From NCBI GenBank assembly GCA_018372435.1, contig JAHAJA010000003.1, forward strand, positions 1 to 64,000: a stretch of DNA of 64,000 nucleotides, written 5' to 3'. Position numbers and translations under genes: made by a program. Source of the stretch: Clostridiales bacterium (GTDB lineage Bacteria; Bacillota; Clostridia; Lachnospirales; Lachnospiraceae). Under the pieces are notes generated by a model. That model did not search any database. It saw only the letters and a list, made by a program, of their open reading frames with translations, and was not told the origin of the DNA. This document shows, piece after piece, positions 9,414 through 17,468 of the stretch; position 1 is the first letter of the stretch, and each line of letters begins with the position of its first letter.

Positions 9414-10175
9414 TTACCAATTATTTTCGCGAAGAAAGTCCCTGATCTTTTTTATACGATCATCTAGATTTGTTTCCGTATATTTATCCAGATGAAGTTC
9501 TCCGCATATCTTTCCATCCATTATGTAAATGATACGATTGGCTCTGATAGCAGCTTTTATATCATGAGTCACCATAACAATACTTTGACCATTTTGGTTT
9601 ATTTTACTAAGAATATCCAGGACATCTTTACCGGAAGAGGAATTAAGTGCTCCGGTAGGTTCATCTGCAAATAGGATATCAGGCTTATTAATTAAGGAAC
9701 GAATAAGAGCAGCACGTTGTTTTTCACCTCCGGATAATTGGCTGGGAAATTTGCGCCATATTTCTTCTCTTAATCCAACCTGCAGAAAAAGCTCTTTTGC
9801 ACGTTTGATTATTTCAGGCTTGTTATTGTTTACAAGATATCCGGCAGTTAGAACATTATCCATGATACTCATATTTTCCAGAAGATAGATGCTTTGAAAT
9901 ACAAAGCCACAATGGTTTTTTCTGAAGCTAGCAAGTTCATCACTGTTTAGATCCTGGATCTGGGCGCCTCGAAAGATAATTTTACCTAAAGTGGGCTTGT
10001 CCATTCCGGACAAGGCATATAAAAGAGTGGTTTTACCTGAACCAGAGCTTCCCATTATGATGGTAAAATCACCTTCATAAATATCAATATCTAAGTTTGT
10101 AAGGATATGCTGTTGTTGTCCATCTGACGAAAAGGTTTTACATAATTGCTTTGTTTGTAAAATTGATTTATTCAT
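9414..10175 (-). CDS. ABC transporter ATP-binding protein (MacB/BceA type)
   Basis: A 253-residue ATPase with Walker A GSSGSGKT, Q-loop at FVFQS, signature LSGGEKQR, Walker B ILFADEPTGALN and the switch His in VTHD. The T-G-A-L-N after Walker B is typical of exporters paired with FtsX permeases. The start is set at 10175 (MNKSIL) because an AAAGGA site precedes it; an upstream in-frame start at 10217 has no such site. It is the first gene of the three-gene operon with the permease and serine hydrolase. Confidence 0.9.
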   Translation of the reverse strand: MNKSILQTKQLCKTFSSDGQQQHILTNLDIDIYEGDFTIIMGSSGSGKTTLLYALSGMDKPTLGKIIFRGAQIQDLNSDELASFRKNHCGFVFQSIYLLENMSIMDNVLTAGYLVNNNKPEIIKRAKELFLQVGLREEIWRKFPSQLSGGEKQRAALIRSLINKPDILFADEPTGALNSSSGKDVLDILSKINQNGQSIVMVTHDIKAAIRANRIIYIMDGKICGELHLDKYTETNLDDRIKKIRDFLRENNW

Positions 10176-10329
10176 TTGTTGTTCCTTTCTTGTTTTTCTG
10201 TTACCAATATAACACATGAAGATATAGATAGTCTTTTCCGATAATTAAACAAATCCTTGTCAAATCCTTAATTTACATGAATTTAACCTATTGCATACAG
10301 TAAAGAAAGAAGCAGTAAGCAATTATCCT

Positions 10330-10515
10330 CTATATAACAAGGACATGATCCGAAGTCATACTAGATAAAGTTGTTTCGTGATTGTGACAATTAACATACT
10401 GGATGCCTATAGTACTGATAATAAGTTGCTGAACGTTCCGTAGAGCAACAAAAAAGCCACCACCGACAAGAGGGTTAGGCTTATATCCGTTAACGAGGTC
10501 TACTACAGAAGCCAT
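10330..10515 (-). CDS. small ORF of unknown function
   Basis: A 61-residue frame with ATG at 10515 and a weak AGGA-like site upstream. The sequence has a glycine-rich stretch (PLVGGGFFVALRN) and no motif I recognise. It lies between the ABC operon and the riboswitch, on the opposite strand to the latter, with an AT-rich promoter-like region shared between them. It may be a remnant of a larger gene or not translated at all. Confidence 0.25.
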   Translation of the reverse strand: MASVVDLVNGYKPNPLVGGGFFVALRNVQQLIISTIGIQYVNCHNHETTLSSMTSDHVLVI

Positions 10516-10530
10516 AATTTGAAGTTCCTG

Positions 10531-10559
10531 TTGACATATACATTATGATATAATAATAT
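10531..10559 (+). promoter_or_regulatory. sigma-A-type promoter for the riboswitch transcript
   Basis: TTGACA at 10531-10536 and TAATAT at 10554-10559 with a 17-base spacer, about 40 bases before the aptamer. Confidence 0.5.
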
Positions 10560-10599
10560 AATTACAATACTCTTTGCACTGCATATAAATATACAGTAC

Positions 10600-10682
10600 A
10601 AACTGAACAGGCGATGGGAATTCCAGGAAGCCGGGCCATCATATGGCAACAGATAAATACAACATCTGTGGGACAGTAGTTT
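10600..10682 (+). ncRNA. NiCo riboswitch (czcD motif) aptamer
   Basis: The sequence matches the NiCo aptamer as I recall it: closing stem AAACT (10600-10604) with AGTTT (10678-10682), conserved GA-CAGGC, a TGG/CCA hairpin, AGCCGGG, a GCCAT/ATGGC hairpin (10635-10647), GCAACAGAT, a CAGAT/ATCTG hairpin and the terminal GTGGGACAG. This gives the expected four-way junction. The class binds cobalt, nickel or iron and turns on export genes. The next gene is a cation diffusion facilitator, which supports both calls. Confidence 0.88.
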
Positions 10683-10707
10683 ACTAATTGTTCTATGGGT
10701 GTTTTTT
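10670..10707 (+). terminator. riboswitch-controlled attenuator
   Basis: GGGACA at 10670-10675, the last conserved aptamer segment, can pair with TGTTCT at 10689-10694 around an inner TAG/CTA stem, followed after seven bases by TTTTTT at 10702-10707. It would compete with the aptamer's closing stem, so metal binding should prevent termination. Confidence 0.6.
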
Positions 10708-10777
10708 ATTATTATATAAACTTAATCATATATGTACGAGGTATAGAGTTACTTTTGTAAAACGGAGGCAACTATCA

Positions 10778-12013
10778 ATGAAACAAAACAATCAATATTT
10801 GGACCAAGAAATAGACAATAGTCCATTGGAGATAAGTGGTATAACGAACTTTATTCTGCGTCTTATGTTAAAAAACAGCCGTGATATTCAGCAACCCCAA
10901 GTGCGATCAGCTGTCGGTAAACTGTCTGGTTTGGTGGGAATTGTCTGTAATCTGTTACTTGCTGGAAGTAAATTTGTTGTGGGAATCCTGTCAGGCTCCG
11001 TGTCAATTACTGCTGATGCGCTGAACAACCTATCTGACGCGGCAAGTTCAATTGTCACTTTAATTGGATTCAAGCTGGCTGAGAAACCTGCCGATGCAGA
11101 TCACCCTTATGGTCATGCTAGGTATGAGTATTTGTCAGGTCTTGCAGTAGCAGTAATGATCATTGTTATTGGTTTTGAATTGGCGAAGAGTTCTGTGGGT
11201 AAAATACTGAATCCCACTGCTGTGGAGTTTTCATTTGTTACCGCTTGTGTGCTGTTTGGTTCCATTCTGGTAAAGATTTGGCTTTTCCTTTTTAATAGTA
11301 AAATGGGTAAGATGATTCATTCTACCACTTTGATAGCTACAGCCGCAGACAGTCGAAATGACGTAATTACTACTAGTGCTGTTCTGACGGCAGCGGTAGT
11401 GGAGTATTTTACAACTTGGCAGATTGATGGTTTTATGGGGTTGGCTGTTGCTCTGTTCATACTTTATAGTGGTATTGACCTTGCTAAAGAGACCATCTCA
11501 CCATTATTAGGTGAGGGTGCAAACCCAGAGTTGCAGGAGCTGATTACAGATTATATTACTTCTTGCCCTAAGGTTTTGGGTTGCCATGATTTAATGGTTC
11601 ATGACTATGGGCCTGGTAAACGATTTGCTAGCATCCATGTGGAAATGGACAAGGACGAAAATTCTCTGGTTTGTCATGAGCTAATTGATGGTATGGAGAG
11701 AGAATGTCTCAAAATCTATGGTGTTCATTTGGTAATCCACTATGATCCTGTGGTCACCGATAATCCGGAATTAGAACGTCTATACCATTTGGTTACAGCA
11801 ATTTTGAAAGTCAAGGATGAACGGATGTCCATTCACGATTTTCGAATGGTTCCTGGCACGGAACATACAAATTTAATTTTTGACATTACCTTTCCGACAG
11901 AATTGCGAGGACAAGAGAATACCATTAAGTCTGCCTTGGAGAATGCGCTTAATGATTTGGGAGAAGGCATATATTATACGGTTATCACCTTTGATCCCGT
12001 AGCCTTTAATTAA
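10778..12013 (+). CDS. cation diffusion facilitator metal exporter
   Basis: A 411-residue CDF transporter. The membrane domain carries the two metal-site motifs: S-x-x-A-D-A-x-N-N-x-x-D (residues about 78-90) and, in a later helix, A-A-D-S-R-N-D. The characteristic HPYGHARYE stretch lies between them. The C-terminal cytoplasmic domain contains two repeated ferredoxin-like modules (HDLMVHDYGPG and HDFRMVPG), one more than usual. ATG at 10778 is preferred because CGGAGG precedes it; an in-frame start at 10688 would lie within the attenuator. It probably expels cobalt, nickel or iron, given the riboswitch. Confidence 0.92.
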   Translation: MKQNNQYLDQEIDNSPLEISGITNFILRLMLKNSRDIQQPQVRSAVGKLSGLVGIVCNLLLAGSKFVVGILSGSVSITADALNNLSDAASSIVTLIGFKLAEKPADADHPYGHARYEYLSGLAVAVMIIVIGFELAKSSVGKILNPTAVEFSFVTACVLFGSILVKIWLFLFNSKMGKMIHSTTLIATAADSRNDVITTSAVLTAAVVEYFTTWQIDGFMGLAVALFILYSGIDLAKETISPLLGEGANPELQELITDYITSCPKVLGCHDLMVHDYGPGKRFASIHVEMDKDENSLVCHELIDGMERECLKIYGVHLVIHYDPVVTDNPELERLYHLVTAILKVKDERMSIHDFRMVPGTEHTNLIFDITFPTELRGQENTIKSALENALNDLGEGIYYTVITFDPVAFN

Positions 12014-12064
12014 CAGATAAATCTCTGTTTATAAGGTGAAGTAAATTGAATATGTAATAGTTGG

Positions 12065-12090
12065 AACGCACTCAGAGATGGGTGCGTTTT
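12065..12090 (+). terminator. intrinsic terminator
   Basis: AACGCAC at 12065-12071 pairs with GTGCGTT at 12082-12088, followed by T residues. It ends the metal exporter transcript. Confidence 0.75.
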
Positions 12091-12278
12091 GCTATAGATA
12101 TTTGTATAAATATTTGATTAGTAATATTAAGAGGTATATAATTAGGGAGAACCAGAGATTGTTTTAAATATTATTTAGAAGTACCATAAAATAGACATTA
12201 TACATGATAGGATGATATTAAATACTATTTTGCTTTAATTGAGAAAGATTTCGATGGAACGAAAAGGAGGTATCTGCT

Positions 12279-14003
12279 GTGGAATATAGAAGTCAGAAAG
12301 TCAGAAAATTGGCACCGGAAATGGACCCATTGCGGTTAGGGATGGGCTGGACTCTTGAAGATTTGGAAAAACCTCAGATTTTGGTGGAGAGTACCTATGG
12401 AGACAGTCACCCGGGAAGCGCTCATTTGAACAAACTTGTGGAAGGTGTTGTAGCGGGAATTACAGAAGCGGGAGGAAAAGGAGCACGTTATTATGCAACC
12501 GATATCTGTGATGGTATGGCACAGGGGCATGATGGAATTAACTATTCACTGGTATCCAGAGATACCATCTGCAATTTAATTGAGATTCACAGCAATGCAA
12601 CCACCTTTGATGCCGGTGTTTTTATATCAAGCTGTGATAAGGCGGTACCTGCGCACTTGATGGCAATCGGAAGGACAAATCTTCCGGCGGTTATGGTGAC
12701 AGGCGGTGTCATGGACGCCTATGGGAAAGAACTGCTTACACTGGAACAGATAGGAAAGTACAATGCAATGTGCCAGAGGGGGGAAATCACTGACGAGCAG
12801 CTGACATTTTATAAGCAGCATGCTTGCCCCTCCTGCGGTGCCTGCTCCTTTATGGGAACAGCCGCTACGATGCAAATCATGGCCGAAGCGTTGGGACTGA
12901 TGATTCCCGGCAGCGCTTTGATGCCGGCAATGTGTCCTGATTTACAAGAGGTGACCATAAAAGCAGGTGAGTTATCCGTAAGGCTGGCTAAGGAACAAAT
13001 AACGGCCAGAGATATTGTAACAATGCAATCCTTTGAAAATGCAATTCTGGTTCATGCTGCAATTTCCGGCTCTACGAATACGCTGATGCATATTCCTGCC
13101 ATAGCCCACGAATTTAATCTTGATGTGGATGGTGATATGTTTGACAGGATACATAGAGGAGCCCATTATCTGTTAGATATCAGACCGTCGGGAAAGTGGC
13201 CGGCACAATATTTCTATTACGCCGGCGGGGTTCCACGTGTCATGGAAGAGATAAAGAGTATGCTTCATCTGGAAGCCATGACAGTAACCGGCAAGACTCT
13301 GGGAGAAAATCTGGATGACTTAAAAAACTGCGGGTTCTATGAGAAATGCGATGAATATATGGTTAAAACCGGTTTAAAAAGAACGGATGTTATCAGAACC
13401 TTTCAAAATCCTATTGGAGAAAACGGCACAGTAGCAATATTAAAAGGGAATCTGGCGCCGGATGGAGCAGTGATTAAGCACAGCGCCTGCCCAAGAGAGA
13501 TGCTAAAAGCCACTTTAAAAGCAAAGCCCTTTGACTGTGAGGAGGATGCGATAGAAGCAATACTAAAGCATGTGATAAAGCCTGGGGATGCTGTGTTTAT
13601 CCGGTATGAAGGTCCAAAAGGAAGCGGAATGCCGGAAATGTTTTATACCTCTGAAGCAATATCTTCGGATGAACAATTGGGAAAAAGCATTGCATTGATT
13701 ACAGATGGCAGATTTTCAGGAGCCTCCAAAGGACCGGTAATCGGACATTGTTCTCCTGAGGCGGCGGAAGGTGGGCCAATTGCCTTGGTGGAAGAAAATG
13801 ATTTGATAGAGATCGACGTGGAGAATAGAAGGCTGGAGATTGTTGGTGTTAATGGGGAGCTTAAGACAGAAAAGGAAATGGAAGAAATATTAAAGCAGCG
13901 TAAAGTACACTGGAAACCAAAGGAAGCAAGATATGCCTCTGGTGTTTTGAAAATATTTGCAGAGCATGCGGTATCTCCTATGAAAGGCGGATACATGAAA
14001 TAA
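12279..14003 (+). CDS. IlvD/Edd-family dehydratase
   Basis: A 574-residue dehydratase of the dihydroxy-acid/6-phosphogluconate/sugar-acid group. Iron-sulfur and metal motifs are visible: D-I-C-D-G with C77, S-S-C-D-K with C119, and P-S-C-G-A-C with C186 and C189, followed by F-M-G-T-A-A-T-M. The Cys that true 2Fe-2S IlvD proteins carry in N-x-P-C is replaced here by H-P-G-S at about 44-47, as in 4Fe-4S or sugar-acid relatives, so a role in valine/isoleucine synthesis is uncertain. GTG start at 12279 with AAAAGGAGG at 12262-12270. Base composition is visibly more GC-rich than neighbours. It stands alone, with no ilv genes nearby. Confidence 0.8.
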   Translation: MEYRSQKVRKLAPEMDPLRLGMGWTLEDLEKPQILVESTYGDSHPGSAHLNKLVEGVVAGITEAGGKGARYYATDICDGMAQGHDGINYSLVSRDTICNLIEIHSNATTFDAGVFISSCDKAVPAHLMAIGRTNLPAVMVTGGVMDAYGKELLTLEQIGKYNAMCQRGEITDEQLTFYKQHACPSCGACSFMGTAATMQIMAEALGLMIPGSALMPAMCPDLQEVTIKAGELSVRLAKEQITARDIVTMQSFENAILVHAAISGSTNTLMHIPAIAHEFNLDVDGDMFDRIHRGAHYLLDIRPSGKWPAQYFYYAGGVPRVMEEIKSMLHLEAMTVTGKTLGENLDDLKNCGFYEKCDEYMVKTGLKRTDVIRTFQNPIGENGTVAILKGNLAPDGAVIKHSACPREMLKATLKAKPFDCEEDAIEAILKHVIKPGDAVFIRYEGPKGSGMPEMFYTSEAISSDEQLGKSIALITDGRFSGASKGPVIGHCSPEAAEGGPIALVEENDLIEIDVENRRLEIVGVNGELKTEKEMEEILKQRKVHWKPKEARYASGVLKIFAEHAVSPMKGGYMK

Positions 14004-14238
14004 AGAGGCGGTTTTGGTTCCTGCCGCTATCCGTAGTTTGTGTTCAAGATTTTTACATATTTAATATTAAATATTCGAAAATAAAAAAAGAGAAGAATAA
14101 AAGTAGAAAAGTGTGTTATAATAGTTCGAACGATATGGATAAAGTGTATTCAAATAGTATCAACGACACGTTGAACCGGCGTGTCTTCTGTTAAACAGAT
14201 GTAAAAATTAGAGCAATAATTAAATGGAGGAATACAAA

Positions 14239-14400
14239 ATGTCAATAAAAGATATTGAAAAAATGAAAAAATTAATAGAAGAGAAGAAATCTAAAGGGAG
14301 TATCTTGCAACCTGAAAGAAAGATTGGGGTTGGTAAAGTTGAAAAGAGACATAAGAATATAGGAATTGATTCAGAAAGAACTAAAAAAATATCACAGTAG
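14239..14400 (+). CDS. small lysine-rich protein, 53 residues
   Basis: ATG at 14239 follows a strong TGGAGG site, and the frame runs to TAG at 14398-14400. The product starts MSIKDIEKMKKLIEEKK and is highly charged and basic, with no membrane segment or cysteine. A TATAAT box about 120 bases upstream and a GACACG/CGTGTC hairpin near 14165-14185 lie in its leader. The family is not recognised. The good ribosome binding site and coding-like composition make a real gene likely. Confidence 0.6.
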   Translation: MSIKDIEKMKKLIEEKKSKGSILQPERKIGVGKVEKRHKNIGIDSERTKKISQ

Positions 14401-14506
14401 CCTTAAGTACAGTATTCTCAAAACACGGTGAAATGGTTGTTTGTTCGCTAAGGTGAAATAAATCTTTGAATAAATAGGAATAAATCGTTCAATACATCTA
14501 CAAATT

Positions 14507-14540
14507 TGCTCTCGCTCAATTAATTGTGGTATAATATACC
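14507..14540 (+). promoter_or_regulatory. promoter with palindromic -10 region
   Basis: TTGCTC at 14507-14512, 17-base spacer, TATAAT at 14530-14535. The -10 box is embedded in the perfect palindrome GGTATAATATACC (14528-14540), a possible repressor site before the lipoprotein gene. Confidence 0.55.
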
Positions 14541-14564
14541 AAAAAGTGAGGGAGGTACTATTAT

Positions 14565-14915
14565 ATGAAAAAACGTATAATTTTATTGATGTTAGTATTG
14601 ATAACGACATTAGTAGGTTGCGGTAAAACTGAAAAGGCAGATAGCCGTACACTTGATGATTTTGTAAATGCATTTGAAGATGAGGGATATGAGTTCGAAA
14701 TTGACAAACCTATATATTCATTAATTAATGCCGAAGACGGCGTAATATTTTATATTGGTAATTCAGCGGTTAAGATATATCAGTATAAGTCGGGAAAAGA
14801 ATTAGAAAATGCTAAAAAAGAAATCGAATTGATATCTGAATGGTTGCAAAACGGGAAATTCCTATTAGAAACAAATTCGGAGGAAGCTAAAGAAATCTTT
14901 AAAAGTGTTGAATAA
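14565..14915 (+). CDS. small lipoprotein of unknown function
   Basis: A 116-residue protein with a signal sequence ending in the lipobox L-V-G-C at about 16-19, so it is expected to be lipid-anchored on the outer face of the membrane. The mature part is acidic, with two helix-strand segments. No family is recognised. Start supported by GGGAGG 13 bases upstream. It is a single-gene unit with its own promoter and a strong terminator. Confidence 0.75.
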   Translation: MKKRIILLMLVLITTLVGCGKTEKADSRTLDDFVNAFEDEGYEFEIDKPIYSLINAEDGVIFYIGNSAVKIYQYKSGKELENAKKEIELISEWLQNGKFLLETNSEEAKEIFKSVE

Positions 14916-14946
14916 TAGTAACGTAAAAATATTGCTACAATAAGAA

Positions 14947-14978
14947 GAAGTGTGACATACAGGTGTCACACTTCTTTT
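14947..14978 (+). terminator. intrinsic terminator
   Basis: Perfect 11-bp stem GAAGTGTGACA (14947-14957) with 14964-14974, six-base loop, then TTTT. Confidence 0.85.
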
Positions 14979-15087
14979 GCTATAGTGATTTCAACAGAAT
15001 AACTATATGAAGTCGTCTAGATAGATTATAGTAAATAATATCAAATGAAAACGTAGTAGTTACTATGATTTCATAATAGGAGGAACT

Positions 15088-15453
15088 ATGAGTAGTATTA
15101 TTAGATCAAATATTAATGAGGAATATGCATATTCAGAAATCGTGGAAGCCGGTAATTTTGTTTTTCTAAGTTTTTGTGTGGGTAATGTAGGTGCTTCAAT
15201 TGAAGACCAGGTGAGGGGTGCACTTGATGATATGGAAAGACGCTTGACAAAAGTACATCTAACTTTATCTGATGTGGTGAAGATGGATGTACTTTTAAAG
15301 GATGCTTGGAATATACCAATAATGGAGAAAGTGTTTAAGGAGCGTTTTAATGGTACATACCCTGCAAGAAAAACAATTCAAACGGAGTTTGCGCATATAG
15401 GAGGACCAGACGGTCTGCATGTGCAAATTGATGCAATTGCATATAAAGAATAG
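15088..15453 (+). CDS. RidA/YjgF-family protein
   Basis: A 121-residue protein of the RidA (L-PSP) family: the opening SEIVEAGNFVFLSF strand, central QVRGALDDMERRL helix, P-A-R-K-T near residue 92 and the closing VQIDAIAYKE strand. RidA proteins form trimers; the best known members hydrolyse reactive enamine/imine intermediates of amino acid metabolism, others have different roles. The usual catalytic Arg near the C-terminus is not obvious here, so deaminase activity is uncertain. AGGAGG precedes ATG. Confidence 0.88.
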   Translation: MSSIIRSNINEEYAYSEIVEAGNFVFLSFCVGNVGASIEDQVRGALDDMERRLTKVHLTLSDVVKMDVLLKDAWNIPIMEKVFKERFNGTYPARKTIQTEFAHIGGPDGLHVQIDAIAYKE

Positions 15454-15479
15454 TATCATTTTACTGGAGGCATAAAATA

Positions 15480-15554
15480 TTGGACGCAATTAGATATAAG
15501 AGTTATATTCAGTTCGCCCCAAATTTAGGCGTAGAACTCCAACAAATTAAGTAA
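15480..15554 (+). CDS. very short ORF with ribosome binding site
   Basis: TTG at 15480 lies 10 bases after GGAGG (15465-15469) and opens a 24-codon frame (begins LDAIRYKSYIQF) that stops at 15552. It may be a remnant of a gene lost between RidA and the acetyltransferase, or a leader peptide. No family is recognised. Confidence 0.2.
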   Translation: MDAIRYKSYIQFAPNLGVELQQIK

Positions 15555-15606
15555 GAAATGTGAAGCAAATAAATTTTATATAATATACATGATGAGGAGG
15601 TTTTTT

Positions 15607-16143
15607 ATGAAGAACCCATATGAAATATGTCCCACTTTTGAAACAGAAAGTTTTATTTTAAGACTCGTTTCAGAAGAAGATTCCGAAGGTCTGCTTAAAT
15701 GTTATTCTGATAGTAAGGCACAAAAAATTTTTAACTCTGATAGGTGTACAGGTGATTTTTGTATTTACACAATTGGGGATATGTTACAATGTACTAAAGC
15801 TTGGCTTTGTGCATATTCTCAACAAGAATATATACGCTTTGCAATTATAGATAAATCACTATCTAAAGCTATTGGAACAGTAGAAATGTTTGGTTATGTT
15901 GGTAAATATAAAATTAAAACGGGAATACTCCGAGTTGATGTTTCTTCTGAATACGAAAATGCAGATTACTTAAACGAAATATTTAGTGTTTGTAACGAGA
16001 ACTTTTTTGATTTGTTTGAGGTTGATATAATTGCAACTAAGGCAATACCTCAAGCTGTTGAAAGGCGGAATACATTACTGAAAATTGACTTTTGTGAAGG
16101 CAATGTATATGAAGGAGAGCACTATTTTTTGCGTTCAAAATAA
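15607..16143 (+). CDS. GNAT-family N-acetyltransferase
   Basis: A 178-residue protein resembling the RimJ/RimL (Acetyltransf_3) subgroup: an opening F-E-T-E-S-F-I-L-R-L strand, a central AIGTVEMFGYVG strand, and a C-terminal region K-A-I-P-Q-A-V-E-R-R-N matching the acetyl-CoA-binding neighbourhood. The start is placed at 15607 because AGGAGG at 15596-15601 is correctly spaced for it; an in-frame upstream ATG at 15589 lies before that site. The acceptor substrate (amino group of a protein, polyamine or drug) cannot be told. Confidence 0.75.
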   Translation: MKNPYEICPTFETESFILRLVSEEDSEGLLKCYSDSKAQKIFNSDRCTGDFCIYTIGDMLQCTKAWLCAYSQQEYIRFAIIDKSLSKAIGTVEMFGYVGKYKIKTGILRVDVSSEYENADYLNEIFSVCNENFFDLFEVDIIATKAIPQAVERRNTLLKIDFCEGNVYEGEHYFLRSK

Positions 16144-16189
16144 ACATAATTTACAGTAAACTTAATACATAATATTCTTAAAATGTGCA

Positions 16190-16218
16190 TTAAGGGAACT
16201 TTCAACAAGTTCCCTTAA
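16190..16218. terminator. bidirectional hairpin between convergent genes
   Basis: Perfect 12-bp stem TTAAGGGAACTT (16190-16201) with 16207-16218. It lies between the acetyltransferase and the Ig-like protein gene, which run toward each other. Confidence 0.7.
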
Positions 16219-16275
16219 AAATTTGCATATTATCAACACTGTTCTTAAACATGTTTATATAGCCTAGTACCTTTA

Positions 16276-17148
16276 TTATCTACTGATTATGTTTAATTCT
16301 TCTAAATCAGATATATTAAAATATATTTCGTCATCTATAAACTTATATCGTAACTCAGTACCATATACAGTGTTTTCTTTATAGTTAGATTCATATTTAA
16401 ATTGATATACAAAATCAGTAAGTCCGGAAATAGAATTTTTTCTACGCTTGTACATACCTATCTGATCATCAGAAACAGTTATAAAAATATCATATACACT
16501 ATCTAAGGTTTCTTCGCCAATCCATTCGTCCGAATCACTTATTCCTACATTGATTGTTATTTCAATACTGTCAGTCTCCTCTATTGTAGATGCATAATAA
16601 GAATTATGAGTATCGATTATAACGGTAGAGATTTTAAGTTTTGTAGAACCAGTTTTATTTGGTATTATGTACAAATTAACTTTGTTGTTAGAAAGTTCTT
16701 CAGATTCTATGGTTGCAATACCATCATTTTTTATTTCGTAGGAAATAGTTTCATTTTTATTAAGTTTTTTATAAGATACGGTTATTTCTTGAAAGTCATC
16801 ATTTAGATCACAATTCACAGTATATTTGTTAGCTGATAACCTTTTCTTCACAGTTACCTTACATGAGTACTTTTTCTTATTGTTGGTCGTAATAGCCGTT
16901 ATAGTTGCAGTGCCAGAACTTTTCGCAGTTACTTTACCATCAGATACTGTCGCAATAGATTTATCACTTGTTTTCCAAATAATCTTACTTTTGTTACCAG
17001 TTAATCTTAATTTAATAGATTCGCTAACATATAAGGTCGCCTTAGTTTTATTTAATTTCACTGAAGCAGCTTGTATATTCATGTTTGGTATTAATGCTGA
17101 TACAACTAATAGTAATATCAATAAACCTGATATTATGCGTTTTTTCAT
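16276..17148 (-). CDS. secreted protein with bacterial Ig-like (Big_2) domain
   Basis: A 290-residue protein with a signal peptide (about 1-28) and one Big_2 domain (about 30-103) showing the usual L-N-K-T-x-A-T-L start, I-x-W-K-T-S-D-K-S-I-A-T-V core and G-T-A-T-I-T-A strand. The remaining 185 residues contain beta strands of unknown type. No membrane anchor or sortase signal is seen. ATG at 17148 is preferred, since AAGGGG is spaced seven bases from it, while an in-frame GTG at 17154 is too close. Such domains usually act as spacers or adhesive modules on secreted proteins. Confidence 0.8.
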   Translation of the reverse strand: MKKRIISGLLILLLVVSALIPNMNIQAASVKLNKTKATLYVSESIKLRLTGNKSKIIWKTSDKSIATVSDGKVTAKSSGTATITAITTNNKKKYSCKVTVKKRLSANKYTVNCDLNDDFQEITVSYKKLNKNETISYEIKNDGIATIESEELSNNKVNLYIIPNKTGSTKLKISTVIIDTHNSYYASTIEETDSIEITINVGISDSDEWIGEETLDSVYDIFITVSDDQIGMYKRRKNSISGLTDFVYQFKYESNYKENTVYGTELRYKFIDDEIYFNISDLEELNIISR

Positions 17149-17341
17149 AATCACACCCCTTTTGTTATATAATGTTTATATTATACTATTATATACCAAA
17201 AGTTACAAGATTAATATATGAGAAGAGGCTTCAGTATACACTTTGAAGAAAATCATAAAAGCAAATAACAAGTAGAATTTACCAGTAAAATGTAGTATAA
17301 TATATCCAAAAAAGAGTAGGCAGTAAAGTAGTCAAATGAGT

Positions 17342-17388
17342 AAAGTTAAAACACCAATACCAAAGTTAAAACACCAATACCAAAGTTA
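17342..17388. repeat. 20-bp tandem repeat, 2.35 copies
   Basis: The unit AAAGTTAAAACACCAATACC occurs at 17342-17361 and 17362-17381, followed by a partial AAAGTTA. It lies about 80 bases before the next gene. Confidence 0.9.
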
Positions 17389-17468
17389 TGTTAATAAGCA
17401 CATACACGATAACTAAAAATGCAATACGAAAGATGGTCAATTACATATTATAAATAAGGAGAAATGGT

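Noticed and set aside
12091..12278. Possible T-box leader before the IlvD-like gene
   Set aside because: No T-box sequence or specifier stem-loop is visible, and the gap is short and AT-rich.
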